From contig NZ_JOFQ01000026.1 in assembly GCF_000718305.1 (NCBI RefSeq), positions 20,252-84,251 of the forward strand: a stretch of DNA of 64,000 nucleotides. The letters are read 5' to 3'. Positions 42,583-50,388 of the stretch are shown here, one piece after another. Position 1 is the stretch's first letter; every line of letters starts with the position of its first letter. The notes under the pieces were generated by a model. The model saw nothing but the letters and a program-made list of their open reading frames with translations. It was not told where the DNA came from and searched no databases. This stretch comes from Streptomyces niger (GTDB lineage: Bacteria > Actinomycetota > Actinomycetes > Streptomycetales > Streptomycetaceae). The position numbers and the translations under genes are program-made.

Positions 42583-43070
42583 CGGCACACCGTACTGTCG
42601 CGGTGGTACACCGCACCGCGCTCGTGCTGACGAGCGTCCTGTGCGGCGTCTCCGTGCTCGCTGCCTGCTCTCACGACACCAGGCCCCGACCAGCTCCCTC
42701 AAGCTCGGCAGGCTCTCCGAGCAAAAAATCGGAGAGAGCGGAACACATACCCGGCGAGTCTGTCACCAAGGCCCCGAAACTGCTCGACGGCAAGCCGCTG
42801 GTGACGGTGCAAAGCGCTCAAGGCAGCGAGGTTCTGCCACTGAAACACAGAGTCGGCTCCGGACGTCTCGCCATCCTGATCAACTGCCAGGGGGAGGGAA
42901 AACTCACCGTCACAGTAGACAAGACCGGTTTGAGCTTTCCCGTTGAGTGCGTGGAACGAGAAGTGAGCAGCACGTACAACGAAATACACTTGAAGCGCAA
43001 GCGGGAAGAGGCATCCATCCAGATATCGGCTCCACCGGGAATTCGTTGGTCTCTGTCCGTCGGCCAGTGA
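42570..43070 (+). CDS. Putative lipoprotein of unknown function
   Basis: A 166-residue lipoprotein. The N terminus has RTALVLTSVLCGVSVLAAC, a signal peptide with lipobox VLAAC (Cys near residue 32). A Ser/Pro/Lys-rich tether follows, then a small beta domain (VTVQSAQGSEVLPLKHRVGSGRLAIL, a Cys pair at NCQGEG and FPVECVERE, ending SIQISAPPGIRWSLSVGQ). The first ATG at 42570 overlaps the preceding stop by 13 bases; a GTG at 42603 would also keep the signal. It shares the lower GC of the secreted-protein gene and is probably expressed and functioning with it on the outer membrane face. Confidence 0.7.
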   Translation: MGKLTAHRTVAVVHRTALVLTSVLCGVSVLAACSHDTRPRPAPSSSAGSPSKKSERAEHIPGESVTKAPKLLDGKPLVTVQSAQGSEVLPLKHRVGSGRLAILINCQGEGKLTVTVDKTGLSFPVECVEREVSSTYNEIHLKRKREEASIQISAPPGIRWSLSVGQ

Positions 43071-43575
43071 CACGACGTAATCCCCGCGGGAACTCCTGCG
43101 CTTGATGAGACGGGCTGTCGGCCCTCCTGGATCCCATCGCAGCCTCCGACTTCGGGATTTTGCAGCTGGCTCAGCAAGGAGCGGGCCTGCCCGTCACGCC
43201 ACAACGCGCCGCTGTCGTCACCCTCACACTGCACGCTGCCGTGCTCCACCTGCTCGCCGATGGCACCGACACCCTGACCGCTGCCGGCCTGGACGACCTC
43301 GACCGCTTCATCGACGATTTCCTGCGACTACTGTGTCCGTAGCACCGGCAGCGGTGTGGCGGCCGTCCCGGTGGGTTCTCGCCTCGGGGGTCTTGCCGAT
43401 CCGCCCGTAGTCGGCGAACGCGGCACCGAGCGGGATGAAGGTGCCCCTCCCGGCCGAATGCCGCGCTCTGGCCGGTATGCGAAAGCGCAGGTCAATGCGG
43501 TCGACGACAGTGATCGCCCGTCAGATCTCTGGTTATGATCATGCCAACTGGCTGTCGTCAACGGGGAGATCGAAC
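43071..43575 (+). other. Long intergenic stretch with a possible gene fragment
   Basis: About 500 bp without a confident gene. From 43105 to 43342 the plus strand holds an open frame with coding-like composition (ALLDPIAASDFGILQLAQQG through GLDDLDRFIDDFLRLL, then stop). It begins after in-frame stops and has only TTG or CTG as start, so it may be a truncated gene. The right end before 43576 should hold the promoter of the lipoprotein gene. I recognise no family. Confidence 0.35.
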
Positions 43576-44175
43576 ATGCTGAACCAGAAGACGCTGTGGC
43601 TGCGTGCGGCCGCACCCGTAGCCGTCCTGGCGCTGTCGCTGACCGCGTGCGGCGGATCGGGCGGCGGGGACAGCACGGCCAAGAGCAGCACCAGCAAGCT
43701 CCAGGACGACAAGGCCGAGAGCAGCCGGGAGCTGGCGACCGGCGAAAGCGCCACCAGCCCTTTCAAAGAGGACGACGGCAAGGTCACGTACTCCGTCCTC
43801 GCGCAGAAGGTCGACGTGGGCACCGAGGCCGACACCAAGAAGATGGTCGACGACCCGGCCAAAGCCAGGGGGTTCGTCCCCGCGGTGGCCCATGTGCAGT
43901 ACACGAACAAGGGCGGCGGCGTCGTCAGCTCGTACCCGAGCGTCGGCGAGAACGTCGAGATCTACGCCGATGGCCAGCGCGGAACCATCCTGATCGGCGC
44001 TGCGGACGACGCACCCGGCTGCGAGTCGGATTCCGACATCGAGAACTGGAAGAAGGGCCAAAGCCACGTGCTCTGCGAGACCTACATGGTCCCGAAGGGC
44101 GCGAAGGAGCTGGCCGTCCACTGGGCGGCCGAGGACGACGGCGAGCCGTACATCTGGAAGTTCCAGAATTCCTGA
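43576..44175 (+). CDS. Putative DUF4352-like lipoprotein
   Basis: A 199-residue lipoprotein: signal peptide LWLRAAAPVAVLALSLTAC with lipobox LTAC (Cys near 23), a Gly/Ser/Lys-rich tether (24-60), then an immunoglobulin-like beta domain (GKVTYSVLAQKVDVGTEAD, VAHVQYTNKGGGVVSSYP) and two Cys (PGCESD and VLCETY). The order resembles DUF4352-type telokin-like domains found in actinobacterial lipoproteins. ATG at 43576. It is the third envelope protein in a row, yet its GC content is higher than that of the two before it. The function is unknown. Confidence 0.72.
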   Translation: MLNQKTLWLRAAAPVAVLALSLTACGGSGGGDSTAKSSTSKLQDDKAESSRELATGESATSPFKEDDGKVTYSVLAQKVDVGTEADTKKMVDDPAKARGFVPAVAHVQYTNKGGGVVSSYPSVGENVEIYADGQRGTILIGAADDAPGCESDSDIENWKKGQSHVLCETYMVPKGAKELAVHWAAEDDGEPYIWKFQNS

Positions 44176-44278
44176 CCACACCCGGGGGGGGCGACCAGTG
44201 ACCTCAGCGATCGCCTCGGCCGAGGGGTGATCAGAGCGTGGCGGCGCGCAGCAGCTCCTCGCGCGGGGGCCGGGCGGG

Positions 44279-44608
44279 TCAGCCGTGGTGGCCGAGGCGT
44301 TGGTTCAGGGCTTGGTCCGCCTGGCGGACCGGGGCGGCGGTGGCCCGGCGGGCGGCGTCCGCGTCCGGCAGGCCGAGCGCGGCGGCGATCTCGTCCCAGT
44401 CGTGCCCGGAGGCGAGCAGGGCTCGTACGGCGGCGCCGAGCGCGGAGTCGGCGGCGGTGCGGACGCGGCCGAGCTCGGCGAGCGTGGCCAGCAGGTCGGG
44501 GGCGGTGTGCGCGGCGGCGCCGTGCTGCTGGACGAGGGCCAGCGACTGGTCGGTGGTGACCCACCAGTCGCCGGCGGTGGCGGCGGGGAGTTCCGGTGGC
44601 AGGGTCAT
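44279..44608 (-). CDS. Small hypothetical protein with a possible helix-turn-helix
   Basis: A 109-residue cytoplasmic protein, mostly helical. The middle is LATLAELGRVRTAADSALGAAVRALLASG, and DWDEIAAALGLPDADAARRA looks like a helix-turn-helix of the sigma/ANTAR kind. The C terminus is His/Gly-rich. The family is widespread in streptomycetes as a hypothetical. ATG at 44608 was chosen. It is 116 bp downstream of the condensation-domain gene on the same strand, a gap containing a duplicated GTCGGCCCGxCCGGCTCAGAACGTG-type repeat (44684-44730). Confidence 0.6.
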   Translation of the reverse strand: MTLPPELPAATAGDWWVTTDQSLALVQQHGAAAHTAPDLLATLAELGRVRTAADSALGAAVRALLASGHDWDEIAAALGLPDADAARRATAAPVRQADQALNQRLGHHG

Positions 44609-44724
44609 GCGGTCAGGGTAGCGGCGTCGGACCGACTGACGGGACTGTTGGTCCGTGCAGCGGACCAGTGCCTGACCTCCTACGCGTCGGCCCGCCCGGC
44701 TCAGAACGTGTCGGCCCGTCCGGC

Positions 44725-46122
44725 TCAGAACGTGCCGGCCGTTCGCATGTTGGCCAGAGTGTGGGTGAGGGTCGTGCCGAGCGCGGCCTTGGCGTGCCGG
44801 GCCTGCGGGGTGTCCACGTGGATGGCGTTCATGTGGAGGCCGGCGTCGTTGCGGTGGAACCAGAAGCAGATGCCGTTGCTGCGGGAGACCCACAGGTGCT
44901 TCTTCGCGTTGCGCGCGACGTGCTGCCGCGCCCCGGGGGACTTGCGGAAGTCCAGGTAGGAGAAGAAGTTGACCGCGTAGGGCCAGTAGCGCAGCGCGGT
45001 GTAGTCGCCCGGCGCGAGCAGGTGCCAGGCCTTCACGAAGGGCACGTCCGCGTGGCGCTGCATCTCCGTGAAGGCGTCCCGTACGCCGCTCATGACGTCG
45101 GGGAAGTCCCTGTCCTCGGCGACCGAGAACTCGATGGGCATGGTGTTGATGAACCAGCCCATGGTGTGCGCGTAGGCGCTCCGGCCGCGCTCGTTGACCG
45201 GCATCAGGCCCCGGTAGACGTCGGGCCCGCCCTCCTTGCGCAGGGCCACGCCGACGGCGGCCAGTACGCCCATGAAGAGGCGGCCGCCGGCGGCCTCGCA
45301 GCGGGCGGCCAGTTCGTCGGCCTCCCGGTCCTGCAGAAGCGTTTCCGTAACGTTGACCGTGGGGTACAGACGGCCTGGTTCGACACCGAGGTCCAGCGGG
45401 AACGGCGGGAAGAAGCAGTCGCCGCGCGCGATGAACTCCTTCCAGTGGTCCAGCCGTTCGTCGTCGGCGTCCATGGCACCGGTGGCGTCGCGCTGCGCAC
45501 GGCTGAATTCCAGGTAGCTGCCCACCTCGGGGAGGTCGGGCTCCTCGCCCCGGGCGTACGCCTCGTACGCGGTGGCGATGTCGTTCACCGCGATCGGCGT
45601 CGAGAGGCCGTCGGTCACCAGGTGGTCGCAGGCGAAGTACACGGTGGTGGAATCGTCCCTGACCACCGCGCCCATGGTGATCAGCGGCCAGGAGAGCGTG
45701 TCGACCCGCTGGAAGAACCGGTGCAGGTAGGCCCGGACCTCCTCGGCGGAGCCGGCCGACCCCGCGTCGATGCACTTCAGCTCGATGTCCTCCGGGGTCA
45801 GCGCGTCGCAGGACAGGTCGCCGGAGAGCTGCTGGAACGTGCAGCGCAGCACTTCGTGGCGGCGCACGAAGTACAGCAGTGCCGCTTCGAGCGCGGCCCG
45901 GTCGACCGGGCCGGCGATCTCGAACGTGCCGGCCACGTAGGCGCACACGGCATCGTCGTCGCCCTGCGTCTCGTGGGCCACCGCGAAGTGTTTTGCCTGG
46001 TTGTACGTGGTGGTCTCGTTCGGCGGTGAGGGGTCGGCGGCGCGCATCCGCGCGCTCACCACCGACCACTCGAAGACATGTCCCGGGGCGATCTCCACAT
46101 CTCCGATGGGTACCTGCAGCAC
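44725..46122 (-). CDS. Stand-alone condensation-domain acyltransferase-like protein
   Basis: A 465-residue protein of the condensation-domain/PapA/WS-DGAT acyltransferase superfamily. The active-site motif reads YFACDHLVTDGLS near residue 155, an HxxxDG form in which the usual first His is Cys. The second half has LPVNERGRS-like (LMPVNERGRSAYAHTMGWFINTMPIEFS) and the DFRKSP segment of the latch. There are no adenylation or carrier domains nearby, so it may join an acyl thioester or polyketide to an alcohol, or act as an assembly partner of a remote cluster. GTG at 46122. The product is unknown. Confidence 0.82.
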   Translation of the reverse strand: MLQVPIGDVEIAPGHVFEWSVVSARMRAADPSPPNETTTYNQAKHFAVAHETQGDDDAVCAYVAGTFEIAGPVDRAALEAALLYFVRRHEVLRCTFQQLSGDLSCDALTPEDIELKCIDAGSAGSAEEVRAYLHRFFQRVDTLSWPLITMGAVVRDDSTTVYFACDHLVTDGLSTPIAVNDIATAYEAYARGEEPDLPEVGSYLEFSRAQRDATGAMDADDERLDHWKEFIARGDCFFPPFPLDLGVEPGRLYPTVNVTETLLQDREADELAARCEAAGGRLFMGVLAAVGVALRKEGGPDVYRGLMPVNERGRSAYAHTMGWFINTMPIEFSVAEDRDFPDVMSGVRDAFTEMQRHADVPFVKAWHLLAPGDYTALRYWPYAVNFFSYLDFRKSPGARQHVARNAKKHLWVSRSNGICFWFHRNDAGLHMNAIHVDTPQARHAKAALGTTLTHTLANMRTAGTF

Positions 46123-46493
46123 TAGGGCTCTTTCCGTCGCCTGTCAGTTGCCATGTCGCTCGCGCGGCCGGGCGGCCGTGGCCCGGACCCGCTCCTTCAC
46201 CCAACGAGCCGGATTGCCGACAGAAACGGGGTACCGATCGGGGGCCCGGTGACGAGTCAGCCCTCGACCCGCTCGACCTTGCCGATGAGCAGGGCGTATG
46301 CGAGCAGGCCGACCAGGACGACGAAGGCGATGCAGCCGAGCGCCAGTCGAGGTGGACGGCGAGGAGGGACGGGACGGGCGCCGCGACGGCGAAGGTAGAA
46401 CGTGCGCTGACTATCTCCAAGAGGTTGCCGGCGAGTAACCGGAGGATGAGCCGCCCCTGGTCCGCAGAGCGGACCTCAACCCATACTGTCGCC
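46123..46493 (-). pseudogene. Intergenic region with a transporter C-terminal remnant
   Basis: No intact gene lies in these 371 bp. On the minus strand, from about 46360 to a stop at 46258, the sequence reads LGCIAFVVLVGLLAYALLIG then KVERVEG, a perfect last membrane helix and charged tail of a transporter. It has no plausible start and no upstream helices. It appears to be what is left of a permease gene once next to the IclR regulator. The right end carries the IclR promoter. Confidence 0.4.
46459..46475 (+). promoter_or_regulatory. Candidate IclR autoregulatory operator
   Basis: GGTCCGCAGAGCGGACC is a perfect 7-bp inverted repeat with AGA spacer, 18 bp before the IclR ATG and just upstream of CATACT, which resembles a -10 box with nearly leaderless start. 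IclR proteins usually bind short palindromes next to their own gene, so autoregulation is likely. Confidence 0.5.
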
Positions 46494-47246
46494 ATGAGCG
46501 AGAGCGAGCGCGGCGGCATGCGGACGGTTCAGCGGGCCATCGACATCCTGGGGCTCTTCGGCGAGGAGCGCCCCGCACTGACCCTCCGCGAGATCGTCGA
46601 GGGCAGCGGCCTGCCCAAGACCACCGCGCTCCGGCTGCTCCAGACGCTCCGCATGAACGGCCTGCTCTGGCTGGACGAATACGGCAGATACACCGCGGGC
46701 CCGACCTTCCTGCGCTGGGTCCGGCTGGCGGACCAGGGCTGGCGCCTCCCGGCCACCGCCCGGCGCGCGCTGCGCGAGCTGGCCGCCGAGCACCGGGAGA
46801 CGGTGCACCTGTACGTACGGCGCGATGTGCACCGCATCTGCATCGCGCAGGAGGAGGGTCCGCAGGCCTTGCGGCACGTGGTCCGGGTCGGCGACGAGCT
46901 GCCGCTGTGGGCCGGCGGGCCGTCCAAGGTCCTGCTGATCGGCGCGGACGCGACGCTGGTCGAGCGGGTCGCGCGCCGCTCCCCGCACGGTGTGCAGCAC
47001 GCCCGCACGCTGACCGACTGGGCGGCGGAGGCGGCCCGCGCCGGGTACGCGGTCAGCCACGGCGAGCACGAGGAGGGGCTGTCGTCCGTGGCCGTACCGG
47101 TCCGCTCGCGCGGCGGCGAGGTGGTCGCCACGCTGTCCTTCGGGGGCCCGTCCTCGCGCTTCACCGCCGAGCGGCTGCCGCGCTTCGTGGCGTCGCTGAC
47201 GGCGGCGGCCCGCACGGTGGGCAGCGGCCTGCCGCAGTCGGGCTGA
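46494..47246 (+). CDS. IclR-family transcriptional regulator
   Basis: A 250-residue IclR protein. The winged helix-turn-helix is MRTVQRAIDILGLFGEERPALTLREIVEGSGLPKTTALRLLQTL (residues 9-52 in sequence), and the effector domain spans about 75-245 with VHLYVRRDVHRICIAQEEG, VGDELPLWAGGPSKVLL and HEEGLSSVAVPVRSRGGEVVATLS, which is the usual ligand-pocket stretch. It probably senses an aromatic or small organic acid and represses catabolic or transport genes. Its natural target may be the decayed permease beside it or the pca genes to the right. ATG at 46494. Confidence 0.92.
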   Translation: MSESERGGMRTVQRAIDILGLFGEERPALTLREIVEGSGLPKTTALRLLQTLRMNGLLWLDEYGRYTAGPTFLRWVRLADQGWRLPATARRALRELAAEHRETVHLYVRRDVHRICIAQEEGPQALRHVVRVGDELPLWAGGPSKVLLIGADATLVERVARRSPHGVQHARTLTDWAAEAARAGYAVSHGEHEEGLSSVAVPVRSRGGEVVATLSFGGPSSRFTAERLPRFVASLTAAARTVGSGLPQSG

Positions 47247-47283
47247 CCTGCGGCGTTCCCCCGGTCGAGGCCCGCACGCAGGA

Positions 47284-47403
47284 GCCGGGTGACGCACACA
47301 CCGGCCGGGTGACCCACGCAGCCGCCGGGTGACCCACACACCGGCCGGGTGGCGCACGCAGCGGCCGGGTGACGCACACACCGGCCGGGTGACGTACGCA
47401 GCC
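47284..47403 (+). repeat. Six tandem 20-bp repeats in a 40-bp alternating pattern
   Basis: Six uninterrupted 20-bp units begin GCCGGGTGAC. Units 1, 3 and 5 end with CACACACCG-type sequence and units 2, 4 and 6 with CACGCAGCC- or TACGCAGCC-type sequence, so the higher-order period is 40 bp repeated three times. The array fills the gap between the convergent IclR and MarR genes, ending 13 bp from the latter's stop. There are no spacers, so it is not a CRISPR. Sequence between units is identical except for one to three substitutions. Confidence 0.92.
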
Positions 47404-47416
47404 GCCGAGGGGAGCG

Positions 47417-47854
47417 CTACCCCCGCAGCTCCTCCGCCGCGTCCGCGACCCGGGCGATCAGGCGGAGCAGCGTCTCCTGCTCGCTCTCCTCCAGTGGGGC
47501 GAGGAAGACCCGGTTCATCCGGGCCGTGCGCGTGACGAGCTTGCGGTGGTGGCGGGTGCCCTCCTCGGAGAGCTTCAGGACGTTGCGGCGGCCGTCCTTC
47601 GGGTCGCGCACCCGCTCCACGAGGCCGCGGCGGACCAACCGGGCGACCACGTCGGCGATGGTCGAGCGGTCCAGGTGCACGTGCTCGCTCAGCGTGCGCT
47701 GATCGATGTCCGGCTTCTCCACCAGCGCGTTGAGGACCGCGAACTGCGGGGAGGTGGTCTCCTCGGACACCATCGCGCCCCACAGCAGCGAGTGCGCCTG
47801 CTGAAGGCGCCGGGCGAGGTGCCCGGGATGGGTGCTGAGATCGACCGCGGCCAT
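47417..47854 (-). CDS. pcaV: MarR-family repressor of the protocatechuate operon (PcaV-like)
   Basis: A 145-residue MarR regulator. A winged helix-turn-helix covers 55-115 (LSEHVHLDRSTIADVVARLVRRGLVER with the wing DPKDGRRNVLKLSEEG). Flanking helices dimerise. Arg15 in PGHLARRL is at the position that binds protocatechuate in S. coelicolor PcaV, by my recollection. It lies divergently from pcaI with 135 bp between, the PcaV arrangement, and should release DNA when protocatechuate binds, inducing the operon. ATG at 47854. Confidence 0.88.
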   Translation of the reverse strand: MAAVDLSTHPGHLARRLQQAHSLLWGAMVSEETTSPQFAVLNALVEKPDIDQRTLSEHVHLDRSTIADVVARLVRRGLVERVRDPKDGRRNVLKLSEEGTRHHRKLVTRTARMNRVFLAPLEESEQETLLRLIARVADAAEELRG

Positions 47855-47989
47855 GGGGCCTCCATTGACGAATGACGGAGTCGATGGAAGTCTACGGCCC
47901 ATCGACGAATTAATCAGTGCACTGAGTATTTCTCCGGCGGTGCACGAGCACCGCCGTACGTTCTTTGGACCCACACCCGCGGAGTGATG
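47855..47989 (+). promoter_or_regulatory. pcaV-pcaI divergent promoter and operators
   Basis: A perfect 12-bp palindrome TCAGTGCACTGA lies at 47914-47925, embedded in AT-rich DNA, and is the best PcaV operator. Two near-identical direct repeats, CATTGACGAATGA (47866) and CATCGACGAATTA (47900), flank the sequence towards pcaV and may be a second site or overlap its promoter. This fits a dimeric MarR repressor controlling both genes. Confidence 0.7.
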
Positions 47990-48832
47990 ATGGCCGAGAT
48001 TCGCAGCCTCCACGACGCCGTGGCGGACCTCATCCACGACGGGGACACCGTCGCCATGGAGGGCTTCACCCACCTGATCCCGTTCGCCGCCGCGCACGAG
48101 ATCATCCGCCAGGGCATCACCGACCTGACCCTCGCCCGGATGACGCCCGACGTCATCTACGACCAGCTGATCGGCGCTGGCCTGGTCAAGAAGCTGATCT
48201 TCTCCTGGGGCGGCAACCCCGGCGTCGGCTCCCTGCACCGCTTCCGCGACGCCGTCGAGAACGGCTGGCCGCGCCCCCTGGAGCTGGACGAGCACAGCCA
48301 CGCCGGCATGGCCAACCGCTACGTCGCGGGCGCCTCCAAGCTCCCGTTCGCCGTGCTGCGCGGCTACCGCGGCAGCGACATCCCCGGCCGTACCGACACC
48401 GTCTCCACCGTCACCTGCCCGTTCACCGGCGAGAAGCTGGCGGCCGTCGCGGCGCTCAACCCGGACGTCACCGTCATCCACGCCCAGCAGGCCGACCGCG
48501 CGGGCAACGTCCAGCTGTGGGGCCTGACCGGCGTGCAGAAGGAGGCCGCGCTCGCTGCGAGCCGGGTGCTGGTCACCGTCGAGGAGATCGTCGACACCCT
48601 GGAGCCGCGCCCCGGCGGCGTCGTCCTGCCGACCTGGGTGCTGGACGCGGTCGCGCACGTACCGGGCGGTGCCCACCCCTCGTACGCCACCGGCTACTCC
48701 GTCCGCGACAACGCCTTCTACCAGGCCTGGGACCCGATCGCGCGGGACCGCGAGGCCTTCACGCAGTGGATCGAGACGCACGTACGCGGGGCCGGGTCCG
48801 CCGCCCGTACGACCGAGGGAGCGAACGCCTGA
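47990..48832 (+). CDS. pcaI: 3-oxoadipate CoA-transferase, alpha subunit
   Basis: A 280-residue class I CoA-transferase subunit. The CoA-transferase fold begins AVADLIHDGDTVAMEGFTHLIPFAAAHEII; ARMTPDVIYDQLIGAGLVKKLIFSWGGNPG and VTVIHAQQADRAGNVQLWG follow. It transfers CoA from succinyl-CoA to 3-oxoadipate together with PcaJ. Three possible starts (47984, 47987, 47990) occur in a row; ATG at 47990 was chosen because GGAG stands five bases before it. It is the first gene of the operon, and its stop overlaps the pcaJ start (TGATG). Confidence 0.93.
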   Translation: MAEIRSLHDAVADLIHDGDTVAMEGFTHLIPFAAAHEIIRQGITDLTLARMTPDVIYDQLIGAGLVKKLIFSWGGNPGVGSLHRFRDAVENGWPRPLELDEHSHAGMANRYVAGASKLPFAVLRGYRGSDIPGRTDTVSTVTCPFTGEKLAAVAALNPDVTVIHAQQADRAGNVQLWGLTGVQKEAALAASRVLVTVEEIVDTLEPRPGGVVLPTWVLDAVAHVPGGAHPSYATGYSVRDNAFYQAWDPIARDREAFTQWIETHVRGAGSAARTTEGANA

Positions 48833-49611
48833 TGTCCGAAGCACCCGCTCCCGAGACGGAGTTCACCCGCGACGAGCTGATGGAGGTCAACGCCGCCCGC
48901 GCGCTGGCCGGCGCGAAGACCTGCTTCGTCGGCATCGGCCTGCCCAGCACCGCCGCCAACCTGGCCCGCAACACCGTCAACCCGGGCCTGGTCCTCATCT
49001 ACGAGTCCGGCACGATCGGTTCCAAGCCGACCGCGCTGCCGCTCTCCATCGGCGACGGCGAGCTGGCCGAGACCGCCGACGCGGTGGTGCCGGTCCCCGA
49101 GATGTTCAACTACTGGCTGCAGGGCGGCCGGATCGATGTCGGCTTCCTCGGCGCGGCTCAGGTCGACCGGTACGCCAACATCAACACCACCGTCGTCAAC
49201 CGCGGCGAGGGCAAGCCCGAGGGCCGCCTCCCCGGCGCGGGCGGCGCGCCCGAGATCGCGTCCAACTGCGGCCGCGTGCTGATGGTGCTGCGCCACTCCA
49301 CGCGCAATTTCGTCCGCGCGCTGGACTTCGTCACCACGCTCGGCCACGGCGCGGGGCCCAAGGACCGCGCCGCGCTCGGCATGCCGGGCGCCGGGCCCAC
49401 CGCCGTCATCACCGACCTCGGCGTGCTGCGGCCCGACCCGGCCACCGCCGAGCTGGTACTGACCGAGCTGCACCCCGGCGTCACCGTCGAGCAGGTACGT
49501 GCCGCCACCGGCTGGGAGCTGCGGGTCGCGGACCAGGTCGGCACCACCGCGCCGCCCACCGCCGAGGAGTTGGCCGCGTTGCGCGCACTCAAGGCCGCAG
49601 GGAAGAGGTAG
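48832..49611 (+). CDS. pcaJ: 3-oxoadipate CoA-transferase, beta subunit
   Basis: A 259-residue partner of PcaI. The catalytic glutamate lies in LVLIYESGTIGSKP, which replaces the usual SENG form, and the GLPSTAANLARNTVNPG segment is typical of beta subunits. The last third (SNCGRVLMVLRHSTRNFVRALDF and VITDLGVLRPDP) is regular. An acidic extension of about 15 residues precedes the fold. ATG at 48832 overlaps the pcaI stop. It completes conversion of 3-oxoadipate to 3-oxoadipyl-CoA in the cytoplasm. Confidence 0.93.
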   Translation: MSEAPAPETEFTRDELMEVNAARALAGAKTCFVGIGLPSTAANLARNTVNPGLVLIYESGTIGSKPTALPLSIGDGELAETADAVVPVPEMFNYWLQGGRIDVGFLGAAQVDRYANINTTVVNRGEGKPEGRLPGAGGAPEIASNCGRVLMVLRHSTRNFVRALDFVTTLGHGAGPKDRAALGMPGAGPTAVITDLGVLRPDPATAELVLTELHPGVTVEQVRAATGWELRVADQVGTTAPPTAEELAALRALKAAGKR

Positions 49612-49620
49612 GAGACCACC

Positions 49621-50388
49621 ATGGCACTCACACAGGCCGACATCGACCGCGAAGTCACCGAGCTGCAGGACGCGTACGACAAGGCGCTGGCCGGCGGCGC
49701 ACCCGCCGCGCACCACCCGCCGCGCGACTACGCCCCCTACCGCTCCAGCACGCTGCGCCACCCCAAGCAGCCGCTGGTCCCCGTGCACGGCGACCCGGAG
49801 ACCGTCGAGCTGTCCGGTCCGGCGTTCGGGCACACCGACGTCACCGCGCTCGACAACGACCTCACCAAGCAGCACCACGGCGAGCCGCTCGGCGAGCGGA
49901 TCACCGTCTCCGGACGGCTGCTGGACAGCCACGGCCGCCCCGTACGCGGCCAGCTGGTCGAGATCTGGCAGGCCAACGCCTCCGGCCGGTACGCGCACCA
50001 GCGCGACGACCACCCCGCGCCGCTGGACCCCAACTTCACCGGCGTCGGCCGCGTACTGACCGGGGACGACGGCAGCTACACCTTCACCACGATCAAGCCC
50101 GGCGCGTACCCCTGGCGGAACCACGAGAACGCCTGGCGCCCGGCCCACATCCACTTCTCGCTGTTCGGCACCGCGTTCACCCAGCGCCTGGTGACGCAGA
50201 TGTACTTCCCGAACGACCCGCTGTTCCCGTACGACCCGATCCTGCGTTCGGTGACCGACGAGACCGCCCGGCAGCGGCTGATCGCCACCTACGACCACGA
50301 CCTGTCCCAGCCGGAGTTCTCGCTGGGCTACCGCTGGGACATCGTCCTGGACGGCCCGTCCGCCACCTGGATCGAGGAAGGCCGCTGA
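49621..50388 (+). CDS. pcaH: Protocatechuate 3,4-dioxygenase, beta subunit
   Basis: A 255-residue intradiol ring-cleavage subunit that binds the non-haem Fe(III). The iron ligands fit GAYPWRNHENAWRPAHIHFS (Tyr and the two His) and YRSSTLRHPKQPL near residue 40 belongs to the PcaH N-terminal signature. VEIWQANASGRYAHQRD and GVGRVLTGDDGSYTFTTIKPG are conserved strands. It cleaves protocatechuate to 3-carboxy-cis,cis-muconate with PcaG. ATG at 49621 follows AGGAG. Its stop overlaps the pcaG start. Confidence 0.96.
   Translation: MALTQADIDREVTELQDAYDKALAGGAPAAHHPPRDYAPYRSSTLRHPKQPLVPVHGDPETVELSGPAFGHTDVTALDNDLTKQHHGEPLGERITVSGRLLDSHGRPVRGQLVEIWQANASGRYAHQRDDHPAPLDPNFTGVGRVLTGDDGSYTFTTIKPGAYPWRNHENAWRPAHIHFSLFGTAFTQRLVTQMYFPNDPLFPYDPILRSVTDETARQRLIATYDHDLSQPEFSLGYRWDIVLDGPSATWIEEGR

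Noticed and set aside
44184..44191. Run of eight G residues as a phase-variable tract
   Set aside because: It is outside any gene, after the lipoprotein stop, so slippage would not change a reading frame.
44684..44730. Short GTCGGCCCG/CCGGCTCAGAACGTG repeat after the condensation gene as a mobile element end
   Set aside because: It is a single local duplication of about 20 bp with no transposase or target-site duplication.
47284..47403. Tandem repeats considered as a CRISPR array
   Set aside because: Units are directly adjacent with no spacers, are only 20 bp and show no cas genes nearby.
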